A stretch of 64,000 bases of DNA from Crossiella sp. S99.2 (GTDB lineage Bacteria > Actinomycetota > Actinomycetes > Mycobacteriales > Pseudonocardiaceae), in NCBI RefSeq assembly GCF_023094165.1, contig NZ_JALMDK010000011.1, positions 124,001 to 188,000 on the forward strand. Direction: 5' to 3'. Position numbers and translations under genes: made by a program. This document shows, one piece after another, positions 61,149-64,000 of the stretch. The notes beneath the pieces were generated by a model. It had not been told where the DNA came from. It worked only from the letters and a program-made list of their open reading frames with translations, and made no database searches. Each line of letters begins with the position of its first letter. Position 1 is the first letter of the stretch.

Positions 61149-61281
61149 ACGCCAAACGTTAACTCCATGGCGCCCGGGTGAATTATTGTTCGGTAACAAA
61201 GACCCTATTGCACCAGAGTGATGCTCTTCATAGGTTGCCGAAGTCGACCCCGACGCCCAGACCGGAAGCGAGGGGAAAGCT

Positions 61282-62124
61282 GTGGTCAACGTGGTTCGAG
61301 CCGCGATCTTCCAGACTAAGTGGACCGGCGACACCGACTCGATGATCGAGGCGCACGAGCGTGCGGCGCGGTCGGCGGCCGCCCAGGGCGCCAAGGTCAT
61401 GGGTTTCCAAGAGGTGTTCAACGCGCCGTACTTCTGCCAGGTGCAGGACGCCGAGCACTACAAATGGGCCGAACCGGTGCCGGACGGGCCGACGGTCAAG
61501 CGGATGCAGGCACTGGCCAAGGAGACCGGCATGGTGCTGGTCGTCCCGGTCTACGAGGTCGAGCAGTCCGGCTTCTACTACAACACCGCGGCGGTCATCG
61601 ACGCCGACGGCAGCTACCTCGGCAAGTACCGCAAACACCACATCCCGCAGGTCAAGGGCTTCTGGGAGAAGTACTACTTCCGGCCCGGCAACCTCGGCTG
61701 GCCGATCTTCGACACCGCGGTCGGCCGGATCGGCGTCTACATCTGCTACGACCGGCACTTCCCCGAGGGCTGGCGCGCGCTCGGCCTGGCCGGGGCGAAA
61801 CTGGTCTTCAACCCCTCCGCCACCAGCCGCGGCCTGTCGGCCTACCTGTGGCAGCTCGAACAGCCCGCCGCCGCGGTGGCCAACGAGTACTTCGTGGCCG
61901 CGATCAACCGGGTCGGCGTGGAGGAGTACGGGGACAACGACTTCTACGGCACCAGCTACTTCGTCGACCCGCGCGGTCAGATGGTCGGCGAGGTGGCCAG
62001 CGGCACCGAGGAGGAACTCGTGGTCCGCGACCTGGACTTCGACCTCATCGACGAGGTCCGCCAGCAATGGGCCTTCTACCGGGACCGCCGCCCGGACGCC
62101 TACGGAACCCTGACGGAGGGCTGA
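61282..62124 (+). CDS. Nitrilase-superfamily amidase, probable beta-ureidopropionase
   Basis: 280 residues. The Glu-Lys-Cys triad of the carbon-nitrogen hydrolases is visible: GFQEVFNAPYF, KYRKHHIPQ and YICYDRHFPEG. With an aminotransferase and dihydropyrimidinase next, the likely reaction is hydrolysis of N-carbamoyl-beta-alanine to beta-alanine, CO2 and ammonia, the last step of reductive uracil breakdown. First gene of the operon, one base from the next gene. Confidence 0.92.
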   Translation: MVNVVRAAIFQTKWTGDTDSMIEAHERAARSAAAQGAKVMGFQEVFNAPYFCQVQDAEHYKWAEPVPDGPTVKRMQALAKETGMVLVVPVYEVEQSGFYYNTAAVIDADGSYLGKYRKHHIPQVKGFWEKYYFRPGNLGWPIFDTAVGRIGVYICYDRHFPEGWRALGLAGAKLVFNPSATSRGLSAYLWQLEQPAAAVANEYFVAAINRVGVEEYGDNDFYGTSYFVDPRGQMVGEVASGTEEELVVRDLDFDLIDEVRQQWAFYRDRRPDAYGTLTEG

Positions 62125-62125
62125 G

Positions 62126-63424
62126 ATGGGAGCGCACGCGGAGCTGTACGCCCGCCGCCAGGCGGTGCTGCCGAGCTGGCTGTCCGCCTACTACGCCGAG
62201 CCGATCGAACTCGACCGCGGCGAAGGCAGGCACGTCTACGACAGCGAGGGCAACCGCTACCTGGACTTCTTCGGCGGCATCCTGACCACGATGACCGCGC
62301 ACGCCCTGCCCGAGGTGACCAAGGCGGTCACCGAGCAGGCCGGCAAGATCCTGCACACCTCCACGGTGTACCTGAGCCGCCCCATGGTCGAACTGGCCGA
62401 GCAGATCGCCGCGATCTCCGGCATCCCGGACGCGCGGGTGTTCTTCACCGCCAGCGGCACCGAAGCCAACGACGCGGCACTGCTGCTGGCCACCGGCGTG
62501 CGCCGGTCCAACCAGGTCCTCGCCATGCGCAACAGCTACCACGGGCGCTCCTTCTCCGCGGTCTCCATCACCGGCAACTCCGGCTGGTCCACCACCAGCC
62601 TGTCCCCGTTCCAGGTCTCCTACGTGCACGGCGGCAACCGGTTCCGCGGCCCGTTCCGCGAGTTCTCCGACGCCGAGTACATCAACGCCTGCGTCGAGGA
62701 CCTGCGCGATGTGCTCGACCAGGGCGACAAGAACTCAGCCGCGCTGATCGCCGAGCCGATCCAGGGCGTCGGCGGGTTCAGCGTGCCCCCGGACGGGCTC
62801 TACGGCGCGCTCAAGGAAGTCCTGGACGAACACGGCATCCTGTGGATCGCCGACGAGGTGCAGACCGGCTGGGGCCGCACCGGCGAGAACTTCTGGGGCT
62901 GGCAGGCCCACGGCGCCACCCCCGACATCGTCACCTTCGCCAAGGGCATCGGCAACGGCATGTCCATCGGCGGTGTGATCGCCCGCGCCGAGATCATGAA
63001 CACTCTGCGTGCGAACTCCTTGTCCACCTTCGGCGGCAGCCCGATCACCATGGCCGCCGGCCTGGCCAACCTGCGCTACGCCCTGGACAACAACCTCCAG
63101 GCCAACGCCCTGGAAGTGGGCGGCTGGCTCAAACAGGAACTGTCCTCGGCCACCGCGCTGCTGCCGGTGGTCGGCGACGTGCGCGGCAAGGGACTGATGC
63201 TGGGCGTCGAACTCGTCCGGCCCGGCACCCTGGACCCGAACCCGGCCGCGGCCACCGCCACCCTGGAGGCCGCGCGCGCCGGCGGGCTGCTGATCGGCAA
63301 GGGCGGCCTGCACAACAACGTGCTGCGGCTGGCCCCGCCGCTCTCCCTCACCAGGACCGAGGCCGAGGAAGGACTGCGGGTGCTCAAGCACGCGCTGACC
63401 GTGGCCGGGGAGGAAAACCCATGA
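62126..63424 (+). CDS. Class III aminotransferase, probable beta-alanine/AGXT2-type
   Basis: 432 residues. Fold-type I PLP enzyme: FTASGTEANDAALLLA, SYHGRSFSA, the Asp of WIADEVQTGWGRTG and the PLP lysine in VTFAKGIGNGMSIGG. It would move the amino group of beta-alanine to pyruvate or glyoxylate, the step after the upstream ureidopropionase. Start ATG 62126; overlaps the dihydropyrimidinase gene start (ATGA). Confidence 0.92.
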   Translation: MGAHAELYARRQAVLPSWLSAYYAEPIELDRGEGRHVYDSEGNRYLDFFGGILTTMTAHALPEVTKAVTEQAGKILHTSTVYLSRPMVELAEQIAAISGIPDARVFFTASGTEANDAALLLATGVRRSNQVLAMRNSYHGRSFSAVSITGNSGWSTTSLSPFQVSYVHGGNRFRGPFREFSDAEYINACVEDLRDVLDQGDKNSAALIAEPIQGVGGFSVPPDGLYGALKEVLDEHGILWIADEVQTGWGRTGENFWGWQAHGATPDIVTFAKGIGNGMSIGGVIARAEIMNTLRANSLSTFGGSPITMAAGLANLRYALDNNLQANALEVGGWLKQELSSATALLPVVGDVRGKGLMLGVELVRPGTLDPNPAAATATLEAARAGGLLIGKGGLHNNVLRLAPPLSLTRTEAEEGLRVLKHALTVAGEENP

Positions 63425-64000
63425 GCCGCACCGTGATCCGCAACGGCCTGGTGATCACCGCGGCCGACGAGCTGCGCGCCGACGTGCTCATCGACGGCGA
63501 GAAAGTGGTGGCCCTGGCCGCGCCCGAATCCGGACTCGCCGAGTCCTTCGCCACCGGCGCGGACACCGTGCTGGATGCCACCGGCCGCTATGTGCTGCCC
63601 GGCGGCGTGGACTGCCACACCCACATGGAACTGCCCTTCGGCGGCACCTTCGCCGCCGACACCTTCGAGACCGGCACCCGGGCCGCGGCCTGGGGCGGCA
63701 CCACCACCATCGTCGACTTCGCCGTGCAGACCCCGGGCATGTCGCTGCGCGAGGGCCTGGATGCCTGGCAGGCCAAGGCCGACGGCCAGTGCGCCATCGA
63801 CTACGGCTTCCACATGATCATGGGCGAGGTCACCCCGAACTCGCTCAAGGAGATGGACCAGCTCGTCGGCGAGGGCATCTCCAGCTTCAAGCTGTTCATG
63901 GCCTACCCGGGTGTGTTCTACAGCGACGACGGCCAGATCCTGCGTGCCATGCAGAAAGCCGCCGACAACGGCGGGCTGATCATGATGCACGCGGAGAACG
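63421..64000 (+). CDS. Dihydropyrimidinase (partial, runs off the window end)
   Basis: 193 residues are visible from ATG 63421. Amidohydrolase fold: VIRNGLVITAADELRADVLID start, metal-binding GGVDCHTHMELPFGG, and SSFKLFMAYPG with the lysine that becomes carboxylated. IIVDFAVQ-type strand and MIMHAEN-like LIMMHAEN supply further ligands. Hydrolyses dihydrouracil to N-carbamoyl-beta-alanine, placing this operon in reductive pyrimidine catabolism. The C-terminal half lies outside the window. Confidence 0.93.
   Translation, partial: MSRTVIRNGLVITAADELRADVLIDGEKVVALAAPESGLAESFATGADTVLDATGRYVLPGGVDCHTHMELPFGGTFAADTFETGTRAAAWGGTTTIVDFAVQTPGMSLREGLDAWQAKADGQCAIDYGFHMIMGEVTPNSLKEMDQLVGEGISSFKLFMAYPGVFYSDDGQILRAMQKAADNGGLIMMHAEN

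Noticed and set aside
1..64000. CRISPR arrays, tRNA or rRNA genes, transposases, integrases
   Set aside because: No regularly spaced conserved repeats with unique spacers, no recognisable tRNA or rRNA sequence, and no transposase or integrase motifs were seen by eye; a dedicated scan was not possible.

Overview
The window is high-GC actinobacterial DNA with strong G/C third-position bias, many GTG and TTG starts, ATGA-type overlaps and many secreted proteins. Gene content and order (hisE-hisG beside a RecB-family exonuclease; ABC-F / small HTH / enoyl-CoA hydratase; DasR-type operators) suggest a filamentous actinomycete, most likely of the Pseudonocardiales. That assignment is inference. No rRNA, tRNA, CRISPR array, transposase or integrase was recognised.

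Layout. 0-5 kb: end of a RecB-like exonuclease, a peptidoglycan amidase, hisG/hisE, a Tat-exported flavoprotein and a TetR regulator divergent from an amino-acid permease. 6-16 kb: a DeoR/MFS pair divergent from a SIS-domain sugar isomerase with a DasR-like operator, a penicillin-binding protein, an ABC exporter, an enoyl-CoA hydratase, a Gbn-like small HTH protein and an ABC-F ATPase. 16-25 kb: SDR plus GntR, a fluoroacetate-dehalogenase-like hydrolase coupled to a tartrate dehydrogenase, an 805-bp gene desert packed with repeats, a secreted AMIN-like protein, LysR plus an OafA-type acyltransferase, and a methyltransferase-like/acVLRF1 pair. 25-37 kb: two large paralogous secreted S8/S53-like proteases flanking a 2OG dioxygenase and a DUF3558 lipoprotein, a dNTPase, and a chitin-type LPMO (AA10) preceded by a near-perfect DasR box.

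37-46.8 kb: a 1261-residue P-loop NTPase / transmembrane / periplasmic-binding-protein fusion, then a pyroglutamate module (FadR-type regulator; pxpB, pxpC, MHS transporter, secreted pyroglutamyl-peptidase-like protein). 46.8-49.5 kb: a translationally coupled trio of two paralogous JmjC/cupin oxygenases enclosing a 79-residue small protein, which is the best candidate here for an undescribed peptide-modification system. 49.6-57 kb: a MocR-type regulator and a glycan/envelope block (epimerase, polytopic membrane protein, GT2, DUF2064, methyltransferase, molybdopterin-cytochrome b fusion). 57-64 kb: DsbA/MarR, an Imm-5-like orphan, a small subtilisin, a proline iminopeptidase, and a reductive pyrimidine catabolism operon that runs off the end.

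A separate layer is a family of four exactly 57-bp inverted-repeat elements (21-15-21 architecture). Each sits between the 3' ends of two convergent genes and nowhere else that I saw. They are probably bidirectional terminators or a short dispersed repeat specialised for that position.
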